Positions 16,075-25,417 are shown, counted from the first letter of the stretch. The stretch: 64,000 nt of DNA from Neisseria mucosa (GCF_013267835.1 NZ_CP053939.1:372001-436000); one strand, 5' to 3'. Made by a program: numbers and translations. Notes: generated by a model from the sequence alone, not told the origin.

Positions 16075-17325
16075 ATGAACTATATCGAACAGTTGGGCAA
16101 GAATGCTCAAAAAGCCAGTAAAACGTTGATCAGCTTGGGAAGCGTAGAAAAAAACAATCTGCTGCGTCAGGTTGCAACGGCTTTGGTTGAACAGGCTGAG
16201 ATGATTTTGGCAGAAAATGCCCGCGATTTGGCCGCTGCAAAAGAAAACGGCATTTCGGACATTATGCTCGACAGGCTGCGTTTGAATCACGAACGCATTA
16301 AAGGCATTGCGGAAGGCGTTGGGCAGGTTGCCGATTTGCAGGACCCGATTGGGCAGGTTGTCCGCGGCTATACCAATCTGGACGGTTTGAAGATAGTTCA
16401 AAAACGCGTGCCTTTGGGTGTGGTCGCCATGATTTTTGAAAGCCGCCCCAATGTTTCGGTCGATGCGTTCTCTCTGGCCTTTAAAACCGGCAATGCCATT
16501 ATTTTGCGCGGCGGCCGCGATGCCATCCATTCCAATACCGCATTGATTGCCGTGATCAGGCAGACTTTGGTACAAGCGGGAATAGATGCCGATGTAGTGC
16601 AGCTGGTTGAAGATACCAGTCATGCCGCTGCCGAGGAATTGATGCAGGCAGTCGATTATATTGATGTGCTGATTCCGCGCGGCGGTGCACGCTTAATTCA
16701 GACGGTGAAAGAGAAATCGAAAGTCCCCGTCATTGAAACCGGGGTCGGCAATTGCCATATTTATGTCGATGACAGCGCCGATTTAGAGATGGCGGTCAAT
16801 ATCGTCGTGAACGCCAAAACGCAGCGTCCGAGCGTGTGCAATGCCGCGGAGTCTTTGGTTGTTCATGAAAAGATAGCGGAGGCGTTTTTGCCCAAACTGG
16901 AAGAAGCTGTTGCCAAAGTGCATCCGGTCGAATTTAGAGCCGATCAAGAAGCATTGCGTATGTTTAAAAATGCTGTTTTGGCAACCGAGGAAGATTATAG
17001 TACCGAGTTTCTTGACTATATTATGTCGGTCAAAATAGTGAAATCAGTGGAAGAAGCCGTCGATTGGATTAACGGCCATACAACGCACCACTCGGAAGCG
17101 ATTGTGACCCAAAGTATTGCCCATGCCGAGTTTTTCCAAGAAAGCATTGATGCGGCGGCGGTTTATGTCAATGCGTCCACTCGGTTTACCGACGGCTTTG
17201 TGTTCGGATTGGGCGCGGAAATCGGGATTTCCACCCAAAAAATGCACGCCCGCGGCCCGATGGGTTTGGAAGCGCTGACTTCGACCAAGTTCTACATCAA
17301 CGGCAAAGGTCAGATCCGACGTTGA
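16075..17325 (+). CDS. proA: Gamma-glutamyl phosphate reductase
   Basis: NADPH-dependent reduction of glutamyl phosphate to glutamate semialdehyde, second step of proline synthesis. 416 aa, aldehyde-dehydrogenase fold. The family cysteine is in [15 protein letters not shown], and the C-terminal block [17 protein letters not shown] is present. AGGGAGG at 16064-16070 overlaps the proB stop and serves ATG 16075; a TTG at 16072 is less likely. As with proB, long segments recall streptococcal ProA, so the pair probably moved together. Confidence 0.95.
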   Translation: MNYIEQLGKNAQKASKTLISLGSVEKNNLLRQVATALVEQAEMILAENARDLAAAKENGISDIMLDRLRLNHERIKGIAEGVGQVADLQDPIGQVVRGYTNLDGLKIVQKRVPLGVVAMIFESRPNVSVDAFSLAFKTGNAIILRGGRDAIHSNTALIAVIRQTLVQAGIDADVVQLVEDTSHAAAEELMQAVDYIDVLIPRGGARLIQTVKEKSKVPVIETGVGNCHIYVDDSADLEMAVNIVVNAKTQRPSVCNAAESLVVHEKIAEAFLPKLEEAVAKVHPVEFRADQEALRMFKNAVLATEEDYSTEFLDYIMSVKIVKSVEEAVDWINGHTTHHSEAIVTQSIAHAEFFQESIDAAAVYVNASTRFTDGFVFGLGAEIGISTQKMHARGPMGLEALTSTKFYINGKGQIRR

Positions 17326-17413
17326 TAAACGCCCCTCAACTTCATCAATTTGCGTATAATGGCGGGAAATTTGATTTTCCCCGAACAACCGATTTAGTAA
17401 AAAGGAACACACC

Positions 17414-17725
17414 ATGTCCTCTATCCACGATCAAATCAAAGAAGTCGTTACCACACACCGCGTCGTATTGTTCATGAAAGGCACGAAGCAATTCCCGCAA
17501 TGCGGCTTCTCTTCCCGTGCCGTACAAATCCTCAATGCGGCAGGTTGCACCGACTATGTAACCGTCAATGTATTGGAAAACGATGCCGTACGCCAAGGCA
17601 TTAAAGAATACAGCGACTGGCCGACCATTCCTCAACTGTACGTCAACGGCGAATTTGTCGGCGGCTCCGACATTTTGATGGAAATGTATGAAGCCGGCGA
17701 ACTGCAAGAATTGCTGAAAGCTTAA
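17414..17725 (+). CDS. grxD: Monothiol glutaredoxin GrxD
   Basis: A CGFS-type glutaredoxin of 103 aa that carries and delivers [2Fe-2S] clusters with glutathione. The active site [11 protein letters not shown] (Cys at about 31) defines the monothiol class. The glutathione-binding part [18 protein letters not shown] is intact. The ribosome site AAAGGA precedes the ATG. It forms a single-gene unit closed by a DUS hairpin. Confidence 0.94.
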   Translation: MSSIHDQIKEVVTTHRVVLFMKGTKQFPQCGFSSRAVQILNAAGCTDYVTVNVLENDAVRQGIKEYSDWPTIPQLYVNGEFVGGSDILMEMYEAGELQELLKA

Positions 17726-17761
17726 GCATTTTAAATATTCCCGCAATGTAAAATTGTTGAC

Positions 17762-17796
17762 AAAGGCCGTCTGAAACCCTGATTCAGACGGCCTTT
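17762..17796. terminator. DUS terminator after grxD
   Basis: AAAGGCCGTCTGAA faces TTCAGACGGCCTTT with a short loop, between grxD and upp. Confidence 0.7.
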
Positions 17797-17872
17797 CGCA
17801 TGAATACGCACTTTGCGCGCCATGCGAAAAAAAGTATAATCCCCCTCCATCAACGCAATTCGGAAAATCAAC

Positions 17873-18499
17873 ATGAACGTTACCGTTATCAACCACCCTT
17901 TAGTCCGCCACAAACTCACGCTGATGCGTGAAGCGGATTGCAGCACTTACAAATTCCGCACGCTTACCACCGAGTTGGCACGTCTGATGGCATATGAGGC
18001 CAGCCGTGACTTTGAAATTGAAAAATATATTATTGACGGCTGGTGCGGCTCTATCGAAGGCGACCGCATCAAAGGCAAAACGCTGACCGTCGTCCCGATT
18101 TTGCGTGCCGGTTTGGGTATGCTCGACGGCGTACTCGACCTGATTCCGACTGCCAAAATCAGCGTTGTCGGATTGCAGCGCGATGAAGAAACTTTGAAAC
18201 CGGTTTCTTATTTTGAAAAATTTGTCGACAGCATGGACGAACGTCCCGCGCTGATTATCGACCCAATGTTGGCGACCGGTGGCTCTATGGTTGCCACCAT
18301 CGACCTTTTGAAAGCCAAAGGTTGCCGCAACATCAAAGCATTGGTATTGGTTGCCGCACCGGAAGGCGTGAAAGCCGTCAACGAGGCGCATCCTGATGTA
18401 ACCATCTACACTGCCGCACTCGACAGCCACTTGAACGAACACGGCTACATCATCCCCGGTTTGGGCGATGCCGGCGATAAGATTTTCGGTACACGTTAA
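17873..18499 (+). CDS. upp: Uracil phosphoribosyltransferase
   Basis: The salvage enzyme that makes UMP from uracil and PRPP. 208 aa, normal length. The PRPP loop is seen as [16 protein letters not shown] (about residues 128-143). The uracil-binding end [18 protein letters not shown] is intact. Upstream AT-rich sequence ends in AAAATCAAC ATG with no strong ribosome site. Monocistronic between two DUS hairpins. Confidence 0.96.
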   Translation: MNVTVINHPLVRHKLTLMREADCSTYKFRTLTTELARLMAYEASRDFEIEKYIIDGWCGSIEGDRIKGKTLTVVPILRAGLGMLDGVLDLIPTAKISVVGLQRDEETLKPVSYFEKFVDSMDERPALIIDPMLATGGSMVATIDLLKAKGCRNIKALVLVAAPEGVKAVNEAHPDVTIYTAALDSHLNEHGYIIPGLGDAGDKIFGTR

Positions 18500-18510
18500 T
18501 TGAAATGTTT

Positions 18511-18554
18511 AAGGCCGTCTGAAAAGTGTCAAACCTAAACTTTCAGACGGCCTT
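18511..18554. terminator. DUS terminator after upp
   Basis: AAGGCCGTCTGAAAAG and CTTTCAGACGGCCTT flank a 15-nt loop directly after upp. Confidence 0.65.
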
Positions 18555-18596
18555 ATTATATGGTTTGCTTTAAAACCCACATCAGAAAGGACAATC

Positions 18597-18914
18597 ATGA
18601 GCTTCCAAGATAATCTTGCCGCCATGCCTGCCATCGATCATTTGAGCGGCTTGGATATTCTCGACAAAGAGGGCAATGTGGTTCATCACATTCCCAATGC
18701 ACCTGGCAAACAAGGCTCGCTCAAGCTTTACCATGCTTTGGCGCAAGAGTTTGACGGTAAACTTGACGCAGCGGCGGCAGAACGCGGCCTGGCATGGTTT
18801 GCCGAACATGTTGCCGATGCCGAAGCCAATCCGGGCAAACATCCGAATATTGATTTGCTGTTTAAAGTGAAAGCTGAAAATGCCAGCCTGACTTTGAAAC
18901 CATTGGCTGCTTAA
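18597..18914 (+). CDS. DUF2322 family protein
   Basis: A small conserved protein of 105 aa and unknown function, recognised by the start MSFQDNLAAMP, then GNVVHHIPNAPGKQGSLKLYH and the middle block ERGLAWFAEHVADA. It has no signal peptide or membrane span and is probably cytosolic. AGAAAGGA precedes the ATG. It stands alone between DUS hairpins and faces trxA convergently. Confidence 0.8.
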   Translation: MSFQDNLAAMPAIDHLSGLDILDKEGNVVHHIPNAPGKQGSLKLYHALAQEFDGKLDAAAAERGLAWFAEHVADAEANPGKHPNIDLLFKVKAENASLTLKPLAA

Positions 18915-18922
18915 TGAATACA

Positions 18923-18961
18923 AAAAAGGCCGTCTGAAAACAATTTTCAGACGGCCTTTTT
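18923..18961. terminator. Bidirectional DUS terminator
   Basis: AAAAAAGGCCGTCTGAAAA with its complement and T tracts on both sides, between the convergent DUF2322 gene and trxA. Confidence 0.8.
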
Positions 18962-18975
18962 ATATGCTTAAAACC

Positions 18976-19308
18976 TTAAGCGATAGAAGCTTCAACGAAT
19001 GCAGTCAGTTGGCCTTTAGCCAATGCGCCGACTTTAGTGGCAACGTTTTCGCCGTTTTTGAACACCATCAGGGTAGGGATGCCGCGAACGCCGAATTTGG
19101 CAGGAGTGGCTTCATTGTCGTCGATGTTGATTTTAACGACTTTCAGACGACCTTGGAATTCGGAGGCAATGTCGTCCAAGATTGGGGCGATCATTTTGCA
19201 AGGGCCGCACCATGGTGCCCAGAAGTCCAGCAATACAGGTACGTCGGATTTCAAAACGTCTTGTTCAAAGCTGGCATCGCTGGCGTGGATAATCAATTCG
19301 CTGCTCAT
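18976..19308 (-). CDS. trxA: Thioredoxin 1
   Basis: A cytosolic dithiol reductant of 110 aa with the classic [13 protein letters not shown] active site (Cys at about 36 and 39). The conserved [13 protein letters not shown] loop carries the cis-proline. An AAGGAAAC ribosome site lies upstream of the ATG. It may be kept reduced by the thioredoxin reductase whose 3' end is at the right edge of the window. Confidence 0.96.
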   Translation of the reverse strand: MSSELIIHASDASFEQDVLKSDVPVLLDFWAPWCGPCKMIAPILDDIASEFQGRLKVVKINIDDNEATPAKFGVRGIPTLMVFKNGENVATKVGALAKGQLTAFVEASIA

Positions 19309-19434
19309 GTTTGTTTCCTTTTGAATGGGGATCGATAAATATGTTGTTCAGGATAGTGGCAGACTGGGAAAATTTCAAGTGCTGCCACTCGGTAATAGTT
19401 TTTTTGAAATGCGTCTATCGTAATCCTTAAAGAT

Positions 19435-21000
19435 TCAGACGGCCTCTTGGACCATGTGGCCGGAGTGGGCAATCAAATGGCGCGTGTAGTCGCTGCTTGG
19501 ATTGGCAAATACGTTTTCACATTCGCCTTCTTCAACGATTTTGCCGTCTTTCAACACCATCACACGGTGGGAAATGGCGCGGATGACGGCGAGGTCGTGG
19601 CTGATGATGATGAAGGCGAGGCCGTATTCTTTTTGCAGGCCGCTGAGCAATTCAAGGATTTGTTGTTGCCATTGGACATCGAGCGCGCTGGTTGGTTCGT
19701 CCAATACGAGGATTTTCGGGCGGACAATGATGGCGCGGGCGATGGCGAGGCGTTGGCGTTGGCCGCCGGAGAAGGCATGCGGATAGCGTTCGAGTGCGTC
19801 TTCGGGCAGGCCGACTTGTTTGAGGACTTCTTCGACGCGGCGGCGCATTTCTTCGCGTGGCATTTCAGGTTCGTGCACGCGTAAGGCTTCGGAAACGGTA
19901 TCAAAGACGTTCATGCGCGGATTGAATGCGCCGAACGGGTCTTGGAACACCATTTGGATTTCGCGTCTCAATTCGCGTTTCCATGGCTCGCCGTTGACAA
20001 TCAGACTGCCTTCGGAGTCGATAAGGTGCATAACGGCTTTGGCCAGCGTGGTTTTGCCGCTGCCGCTTTCGCCGATGATACCCAATGTTTCGCCAGATTT
20101 AAGGTCGAAAGAAATGGGGTTGAGGATGGTTTTGTCGCGTTTTTTAAACCAACCGTCCGACTCTTTGACGGAAAAGGCGACGTGTTCGGCCTTAAGTACG
20201 GTGGCCGGGTTTTCAGGCAAGGGGGCGACGCGGCGTGTTGTGCCGGCATTGAGCAGCATTTTGGTGTATTCGTGTTGCGGATTGGCGAAGACTTCGGCTG
20301 CTTTGCCGGCTTCAAGGATGCGGCCGTTACGCATAACGGCGATGTCGTCGGCAAAACGGCGCACGAGGTTTAAGTCGTGCGTAATGTAGAGCATGGTCAT
20401 GCCGTGGTCTTCCTGCAGGCGCGAGAGCAGGTCGAGAATTTGGGCTTGGACGGCAACGTCCAAAGCAGTGGTCGGTTCGTCGGCAATCAGGAGCTTGGGT
20501 TGGGCGGATACGGCCATGGCAATCATGGCACGCTGGCGTTGGCCGCCGGAAAGTTGGAACGGATAAGCCTGGGCTTTTTGCTCGGGCTGGTGGATGCCGG
20601 TTTCGTCTAGGAGTTCGATGGCGCGCGCCCATGCCTGTTTTTTATCCAAACCCAAATGCAGGGTTAGGACTTCGGCGATTTGTTCGCCGACGCGCATCAC
20701 GGGGTTGAGGGCGGTCATGGGTTCTTGAAACACCATGCCGATTTCGCAGCCGCGCAGCTTTTGCAGGGCGCGTTCGGGCTGGGTCAGCAGATCGGTTCCG
20801 CAATATTTCAGACTGCCTTCAAAGCTAACCATCGGGTTGAGGCGCATGATGCCTTGTGACAATACGGTTTTGCCGCTGCCGCTCTCGCCGACCAATGCCA
20901 GTTTGCGGCCGGGTTGCAAGGTCAGGTTGATATCGTGTAGGACTTGCTTGCTCGGAAAGGAGCCGTTTAGGTTTTCGATTTCGAGTATAGGTGTCGTCAT
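19435..21000 (-). CDS. yejF: Double ATP-binding protein of a peptide ABC importer (YejF-like)
   Basis: Two complete ATPase domains in 521 aa. The first has GESGSGKT (about 36-43), FQLSGGQRQR and LLIADEPTTALD. The second has GESGSGKTT (about 310), FSGGQRQRLAI and LVLDEPTSALD. The fused two-ATPase layout is that of YejF, which powers YejBE-type uptake of peptides such as microcin C. The likely permease genes yejB and yejE lie about 15 kb away at 36.4-38.5 kb, so the transporter is split over two loci. The gene ends within a DUS half-site. Confidence 0.88.
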   Translation of the reverse strand: MTTPILEIENLNGSFPSKQVLHDINLTLQPGRKLALVGESGSGKTVLSQGIMRLNPMVSFEGSLKYCGTDLLTQPERALQKLRGCEIGMVFQEPMTALNPVMRVGEQIAEVLTLHLGLDKKQAWARAIELLDETGIHQPEQKAQAYPFQLSGGQRQRAMIAMAVSAQPKLLIADEPTTALDVAVQAQILDLLSRLQEDHGMTMLYITHDLNLVRRFADDIAVMRNGRILEAGKAAEVFANPQHEYTKMLLNAGTTRRVAPLPENPATVLKAEHVAFSVKESDGWFKKRDKTILNPISFDLKSGETLGIIGESGSGKTTLAKAVMHLIDSEGSLIVNGEPWKRELRREIQMVFQDPFGAFNPRMNVFDTVSEALRVHEPEMPREEMRRRVEEVLKQVGLPEDALERYPHAFSGGQRQRLAIARAIIVRPKILVLDEPTSALDVQWQQQILELLSGLQKEYGLAFIIISHDLAVIRAISHRVMVLKDGKIVEEGECENVFANPSSDYTRHLIAHSGHMVQEAV

Positions 21001-21013
21001 GGTCGTGGCCGTC

Positions 21014-21082
21014 TGAAAAGGTTTGTGGAATACAGGTTGTTTTCAGACGGCCTGCATGAATCAAGAGGCCGTCTGAAACAGC
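21014..21082. repeat. Cluster of three uptake sequences
   Basis: GCCGTCTGAA occurs at about 21008 and 21067 on the plus strand, with a complementary copy at about 21040. The cluster lies in the 85 bp between the yejF start and the acyl-CoA synthetase stop. Two can pair as a hairpin. Confidence 0.7.
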
Positions 21083-21085
21083 GGT

Positions 21086-22639
21086 TTAGTCTTGAAACTG
21101 TTCTTTGAGTTTGCGTTTTAACACTTTGCCGGTGGCATTGCGCGGCAGCTCGTCTTGGAAGATGATTTGTTTGGGGATTTTAAAGTTTGCCAGCAGGCCG
21201 CGCAGGTGGCTGCGGACTTCGGCTTCTTCCAGCTTCATGCCTTCTTTGAGTTGGATAAAGGCAATGATTTCTTCATCGGCGTATTGGTCTTTCACACCGA
21301 TGACGGCGGCGGCTTCCACGGCATCGAGTTTGTAAATGGCTTCTTCGATTTCTCGCGGATAGACGTTTTGGCCTTTGGAGATAATCAGGTCTTTTTTGCG
21401 GTCGACGATGAAGATGAAGCCGTCTTCGTCTATGGTGACGAAGTCGCCGGTTTTCAGCCAACCGTTTACGATGGTTTCATCTGTGGCGTCAGGCATATTG
21501 AGGTAGCCTTGCATGACCGAGCCGCCTTTGATGATGAGTTCGCCCACTTCGCCGCGTGGCACTTCGACCAATTCGTCATCGACGGCTTTCACGGTCAGGC
21601 CGGGCAGGGCAACGCCGACGCTGGCGGTTTTTTGGCGTTCGGGCGTATTGACGGCCACGACGGGCGAGCATTCGCTCAAGCCGTAGCCTTCCAGCAATTT
21701 GGCACGCGGGAATTTGGCTTTGAAGTCGTCAATGGTTTGTCCGGCCAAAGGCGCGCCGCCGCTGATAAACAGACGGACGCGGTTGAACCATCTGAAATAC
21801 CAAGGGATTTTGGCTTTGCTCATGGCAGTGTAAATAGCCGGTACGCCGAGGAAAATGGTAGCGCGTTTGAGTAAAACCTGTTTCAACACGTTGGAGAACG
21901 GGAAGACGGATTTGACCAAAATAATCGAGCAGGCCTGATATATCGGCAGCAAAACCATGGCGGTCAGCGTAAAGCTGTGGAACATGGGCAAGAAGACGAC
22001 GAAGCGGTCTTTTTGCGAAATTTGGAAAATTTGTTCGACGCCCGAAAGGTTGGAAAACAGATTGCTGTAACTGATTAATGCGCCTTTGGGATGGCCGGTT
22101 GTGCCGGAGGTGTAGATAATGTGCGCCAAATCGTTGACGGACGGCTGACGGCTCAGATTCGGCTTGCCGGGGAATGTACGCGCGGCATCGAAATAGCTGT
22201 CTTCGCCACTGGCGGCTTTGGTTTCGCCAATCCAGATGATTTTACGGACTTTGGTTTTGGCTTTGATGTTTTTGAGTTCTTTGGCCAACGGCGCGGAGGC
22301 GAACATAAAGCGTGCGTCGCAGTCATTGAGGATGTAAGAGAACTCTTCGCTTTTCAAAAAGACGTTGAGTGGGACGGCTACCGCACCGATGGAAGTAATG
22401 GCGAAATAGGCGGTAATAAATTCGGGAGAGTTGGAAACGACAAGGGCGACCTTGTCACCATATTGTACGCCTTCATGTTGCAGATAGGCGGCGACGGTTT
22501 CTACTTCGTGTTTGAGGGAGGAATAGCTGATTTTTTCTTTATCGTTGAAAATGACCGTGCCTTTACCGTTTTTTTGGCAGGCGGCTGTCAACATGGCGTA
22601 AAAATTAGAGTGGGTGTGCATTTCGGAGTTCGTGTCCAT
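21086..22639 (-). CDS. Fatty acid/AMP-binding CoA ligase (FadD-like)
   Basis: An adenylate-forming acyl-CoA synthetase of 517 aa. The AMP-binding motif is HIIYTSGTTGHPKG (about 165-178), followed by EGYGLSECSPVV, LKTGDFVTIDEDGFIFIVDR, and the catalytic lysine region LPRNATGKVLKR near the C-terminus. Substrate is probably a long- or medium-chain fatty acid, but this cannot be read from the sequence. The start is uncertain (ATG 22639 or 22621); neither has a clear ribosome site. Confidence 0.87.
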   Translation of the reverse strand: MDTNSEMHTHSNFYAMLTAACQKNGKGTVIFNDKEKISYSSLKHEVETVAAYLQHEGVQYGDKVALVVSNSPEFITAYFAITSIGAVAVPLNVFLKSEEFSYILNDCDARFMFASAPLAKELKNIKAKTKVRKIIWIGETKAASGEDSYFDAARTFPGKPNLSRQPSVNDLAHIIYTSGTTGHPKGALISYSNLFSNLSGVEQIFQISQKDRFVVFLPMFHSFTLTAMVLLPIYQACSIILVKSVFPFSNVLKQVLLKRATIFLGVPAIYTAMSKAKIPWYFRWFNRVRLFISGGAPLAGQTIDDFKAKFPRAKLLEGYGLSECSPVVAVNTPERQKTASVGVALPGLTVKAVDDELVEVPRGEVGELIIKGGSVMQGYLNMPDATDETIVNGWLKTGDFVTIDEDGFIFIVDRKKDLIISKGQNVYPREIEEAIYKLDAVEAAAVIGVKDQYADEEIIAFIQLKEGMKLEEAEVRSHLRGLLANFKIPKQIIFQDELPRNATGKVLKRKLKEQFQD

Positions 22640-22717
22640 ATTGTGTCGATGGGTGTACGGTTTCGATGAGCCGTTTATTTCGAAGGATAGGTTTTACATC
22701 CTATCGGTAAAATAAGC

Positions 22718-22754
22718 AAGAGGCCGTCTGAAAATACTTTCAGACGACCTCTTG
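22718..22754. terminator. Imperfect DUS hairpin
   Basis: AGAGGCCGTCTGAAA faces TTTCAGACGACCTCT, with one changed base in the right arm. It follows the DUF333 remnant on the minus strand. Confidence 0.5.
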
Positions 22755-22793
22755 CTTTGTCGGGCTTAGGAAAGCAATATTTTGAATTTAAAC

Positions 22794-22970
22794 TTATTTA
22801 TTGTGTTGATGGGAAAATTCCCATTCTTCAAAAGGCTGGCCGTTCGGAAGATAGCGCAAGCCGATTGTGTTTCTGTCTCGGGTCATTTCGAGTTTACCGT
22901 TGAGTTTGAGGCAGGATCTAGATGACAGGTAGGCAGAGCCGATGGTAGAGGCTTTAGACCTAGCCGTTGT
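22794..22970 (-). pseudogene. Remnant of a DUF333-like small lipoprotein gene
   Basis: An open frame without a start codon runs from a stop (22971-22973) to TAA 22794-22796. Its C-terminal part, with KLNGKLEMTRDRNTIGLRYL then PNGQPFEEWEF, follows the DUF333 pattern (GGKLE, then a DG-like turn, then EEWxF). The signal peptide and first half are missing, and the remnant overlaps the end of tatD by a few bases. The usual cysteines of the family are lost except one. It is a decayed 3' fragment, by inference. Confidence 0.5.
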
Positions 22971-23745
22971 TCAGACGGCCATCGGGTACTTTCTTAAACA
23001 GGCGATAGAAATTGTCGCTGGTGTTTTGTGCCAATGTTTCCAAGCTCTCGCCGCGCAGATTGGCTACGAATTCGGCTGTATAGCGGACGTAGGAAGGCTC
23101 GTTTTGTTTGCCGCGTTTGGGAACCGGCGCGAGGAAGGGGGCATCGGTTTCTACTAAGATTCTATCGGCAGGGACGTATTTGGCGGCTTCCTGTATCAAC
23201 GGTGCGTTTTTAAACGTCACAATACCGGAGAAGGAAATGTATAAGCCCAAATCTAAAGCGGCTTTGGCGAAGGCAACGTCTTCGGAGAAGCAGTGAATTA
23301 CGCCGGAGTTGGTATGGCACTCTTTCAAAATCCGCAATGTGTCTTCGGCCGCATCGCGCGTGTGGACGATAACGGGCAGGCTGCTTTCGTTGGCGGCTTG
23401 GATGTGGTCGGCAAAACGTTGATGCTGCCATGACAAATCGCCTTTGCACCAGTAATAGTCCAAACCGGTTTCGCCGATGCCGACGATTTTGGGATGTTTG
23501 GCCGCTTCTACCATTTCGGCAACGGTAAATTCTTCCGCTTCTTGGCTGTCGGGATGTATGCCGATGGTGCAGTAAATGTGGTCGTGCGCCTGGGCAATGT
23601 CGAAGACTTCGGCAAAACTTTGTTTGCTGACGCTGATGGCAAGCGCTTGTTTGACGCTTTGCGCTTCCATATTGGCAAAGACTTCGGGCAGGCGGTCTTT
23701 TAGGCCGTCAAAGTTGAGATGGCAATGTGAATCGATTAAATGCAT
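22960..23745 (-). CDS. TatD-family metal-dependent hydrolase
   Basis: A TIM-barrel metallohydrolase of 261 aa related to TatD/YcfH 3'-5' DNases. Metal-binding parts are IDSHCHLNF (start), GIGETGLDYYW, VIVHTRDA, GVIHCFS and LVETDAPFLAPVP. Downstream of holB and pilZ on the same strand; the holB-pilZ-tatD order is common in beta- and gammaproteobacteria and suggests co-transcription (4-bp and 10-bp gaps). Confidence 0.9.
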   Translation of the reverse strand: MHLIDSHCHLNFDGLKDRLPEVFANMEAQSVKQALAISVSKQSFAEVFDIAQAHDHIYCTIGIHPDSQEAEEFTVAEMVEAAKHPKIVGIGETGLDYYWCKGDLSWQHQRFADHIQAANESSLPVIVHTRDAAEDTLRILKECHTNSGVIHCFSEDVAFAKAALDLGLYISFSGIVTFKNAPLIQEAAKYVPADRILVETDAPFLAPVPKRGKQNEPSYVRYTAEFVANLRGESLETLAQNTSDNFYRLFKKVPDGRLNNG

Positions 23746-23749
23746 GGTA

Positions 23750-24103
23750 TTACAGGGTAAAAGTAGTACGGTCGCTGCGCAGGCGCGGACCGAGCTCGGC
23801 TTCGATCAGGTTTTTTGCCTGCTGGCAGCTTTCGTGTTCGGAAAAGGCAAGGCCTACGCCTTTGGGGCGGTGGGCCGAGGTGCGCGCGGGATTGATCCAA
23901 ACGACTTTGGTTGGCAGGAAGCGTTTGGGATAGTCGGCGATTTCGACGGCCAAGAGGATGTCTTCGCCTAGGGAGAATACGTCATCGGTCGGCACGAACA
24001 GGCCGCCGTGTTCTAAAAACGGCATATAGCAGTTGTACAACAGATTGGGGTCTTTGAGTTGCAAAGCCAACATCTTCGCCGGAATGTCTTTTTTATTCAT
24101 CAT
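23750..24103 (-). CDS. pilZ: Type IV pilus assembly protein PilZ
   Basis: A single PilZ domain of 117 aa. PilZ is needed for type IV pilus biogenesis and works with the PilF/PilB ATPase system. Seen: LYNCYMPFLEHGGLFVP, FSLGEDILLAVEI and TKVVWINP. The N-terminal RxxxR that binds c-di-GMP in other PilZ domains is absent, as in the founding PilZ group, so it probably does not bind the nucleotide. It lies 10 bp after holB. Confidence 0.9.
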   Translation of the reverse strand: MMNKKDIPAKMLALQLKDPNLLYNCYMPFLEHGGLFVPTDDVFSLGEDILLAVEIADYPKRFLPTKVVWINPARTSAHRPKGVGLAFSEHESCQQAKNLIEAELGPRLRSDRTTFTL

Positions 24104-24113
24104 TTATTACCTG

Positions 24114-25094
24114 TTAGGGTTTGTTTTGCCAAAAATCTAAATATTCGATAAGCAGATACTCAAGTTGCATTTTAACACTCAAGGTATGGTATCCGTAAGG
24201 GTTGAGCGCGTTCAGACGGCCCAATAGGGCAAACAGCCTGCGTGAATCGGTTTTGGAGGCCGTCTGAAGCAGGGCTTGGGCATGGTGCGGATAATAAAGC
24301 GGCGCCATGCTTTGTTGTGCCAAGCCGACATCCGTCAGCCACTTTTGCAGCCAGTCGATGAAAACGGCCAGCGGTTGCTTTTGTTTGTCGAACGCGGCGG
24401 CGTAGTCGAGTATGGCCAACAGGCGCGGGGCAGCCAGCAGCGTCAGCAACTCTTCACGCAATGCGTCCAATTCGGGAGTCGGTGTGAATAAAGGCGCGCC
24501 GCTGTGGAATGCCAACAAGGCTTCGGCATTTTCCACGCCCTGTTGGCGCAGGTATGCTGCAGCTTGTTCATGGGTCGGCGAGGGCAGCACCATCTGGCGG
24601 CAACGGCTTTTGATGGTGGGCAGGAGTTTGTCGCGCGCGTGGGTAACGAGCAGGAAAACAACGTGTTGCGGCGGCTCTTCCAAAGCTTTCAACAAACCGT
24701 TTGCCGCCTGTGTATTCATACTTTCCGCCGGATGTACCAATACCACGCGCAGGCCGCCACGGACAGCGGTCAGGTAAATGTTTTCCACAATATCGCGCAC
24801 GGCATCGATTTTGATTTGCAGGAGTTTGCGTCCTGTTGCCTCGCCTTCGGGAATTTCCGGCGTGAGTTCGTAAAAGTCGGGATGTGTGTTTTGGCTGAAC
24901 AAATGGCACGAAGCGCACTCACCGCAGGGTTCATGACCGGACTTGGGCGATTCGCACAGCAATGCCTGCGCGACAAAGCGGGCAAACTCGGTTTTGCCGG
25001 TATTTTCTTTGCCGGTAAACAGCCAAGCGTTGGGACGGTTTTGCCAATGGGCGGCGAGCTGTTGCCATTGGGTTTCATGCCATGGATAAATCAT
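24114..25094 (-). CDS. holB: DNA polymerase III delta' subunit
   Basis: The clamp-loader subunit delta', 326 aa. The N-terminal AAA+ domain has a degenerate nucleotide loop (GKENTGKTEFA), expected for delta'. A zinc-binding cluster CGECASC lies at about 62-68. A block NGLLKALEEPP and a sensor region KSRCRQMVL follow. The C-terminal helical domain is less conserved. It is first in the holB-pilZ-tatD run. Confidence 0.9.
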   Translation of the reverse strand: MIYPWHETQWQQLAAHWQNRPNAWLFTGKENTGKTEFARFVAQALLCESPKSGHEPCGECASCHLFSQNTHPDFYELTPEIPEGEATGRKLLQIKIDAVRDIVENIYLTAVRGGLRVVLVHPAESMNTQAANGLLKALEEPPQHVVFLLVTHARDKLLPTIKSRCRQMVLPSPTHEQAAAYLRQQGVENAEALLAFHSGAPLFTPTPELDALREELLTLLAAPRLLAILDYAAAFDKQKQPLAVFIDWLQKWLTDVGLAQQSMAPLYYPHHAQALLQTASKTDSRRLFALLGRLNALNPYGYHTLSVKMQLEYLLIEYLDFWQNKP

Positions 25095-25134
25095 ATCGTT
25101 TGGGAACTATAAGGTAGGTGGTTATTATACGCTC

Positions 25135-25168
25135 AGGCCGTCTGAAAAAGTTTTCAGACGGCCTTTTA
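25135..25168. terminator. DUS hairpin upstream of holB
   Basis: AGGCCGTCTGAAAAAG and its complement with a following T tract on the plus strand. No plus-strand gene ends here, so its role as a terminator is doubtful. Confidence 0.4.
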
Positions 25169-25229
25169 TTAACTGCCTAAAAATTAATCAAATATCGTTT
25201 TGTTTTGAAATATCAAACATTAAGCAGAC

Positions 25230-25395
25230 TTATTCACAGCCTTTACACACGCTTGTTTGGGGAAAAATGTGCATTTTGTTTGGCGGTAAAGTTGTGCTTA
25301 AAATTTAGTCAGTTCTGTTTTTTAATTTTAAATCAGACAGTAATCTGATTTATGCACAGGCTGTCCACGCGATTGAACAGTGAAAATGTGCATGG
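25230..25395. repeat. Duplicated ~45-bp module with DnaA-box-like ends and a palindrome
   Basis: This 320-bp stretch without a gene (25095-25417) holds two diverged copies of one module, about 120 bp apart. Copy 1 begins TTATTCACAGCC at 25230 and copy 2 TTATGCACAGGC at 25350; both run to AAAATGTGCAT. Each start differs by one base from the DnaA box TTATCCACA. A 9-bp palindrome (TAAATCAGA/TCTGATTTA, 25329-25352) overlaps the second copy. The function is not known; regulation of holB or of the downstream region is possible. Confidence 0.45.
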
Positions 25396-25417
25396 TGGGG
25401 ATATATTTCAGACGGCC

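Noticed and set aside
25230..25395. Chromosomal replication origin
   Set aside because: Only two weak DnaA-box-like sites, no dnaA-dnaN or clear AT-rich unwinding array nearby. Kept only as a possible control site.
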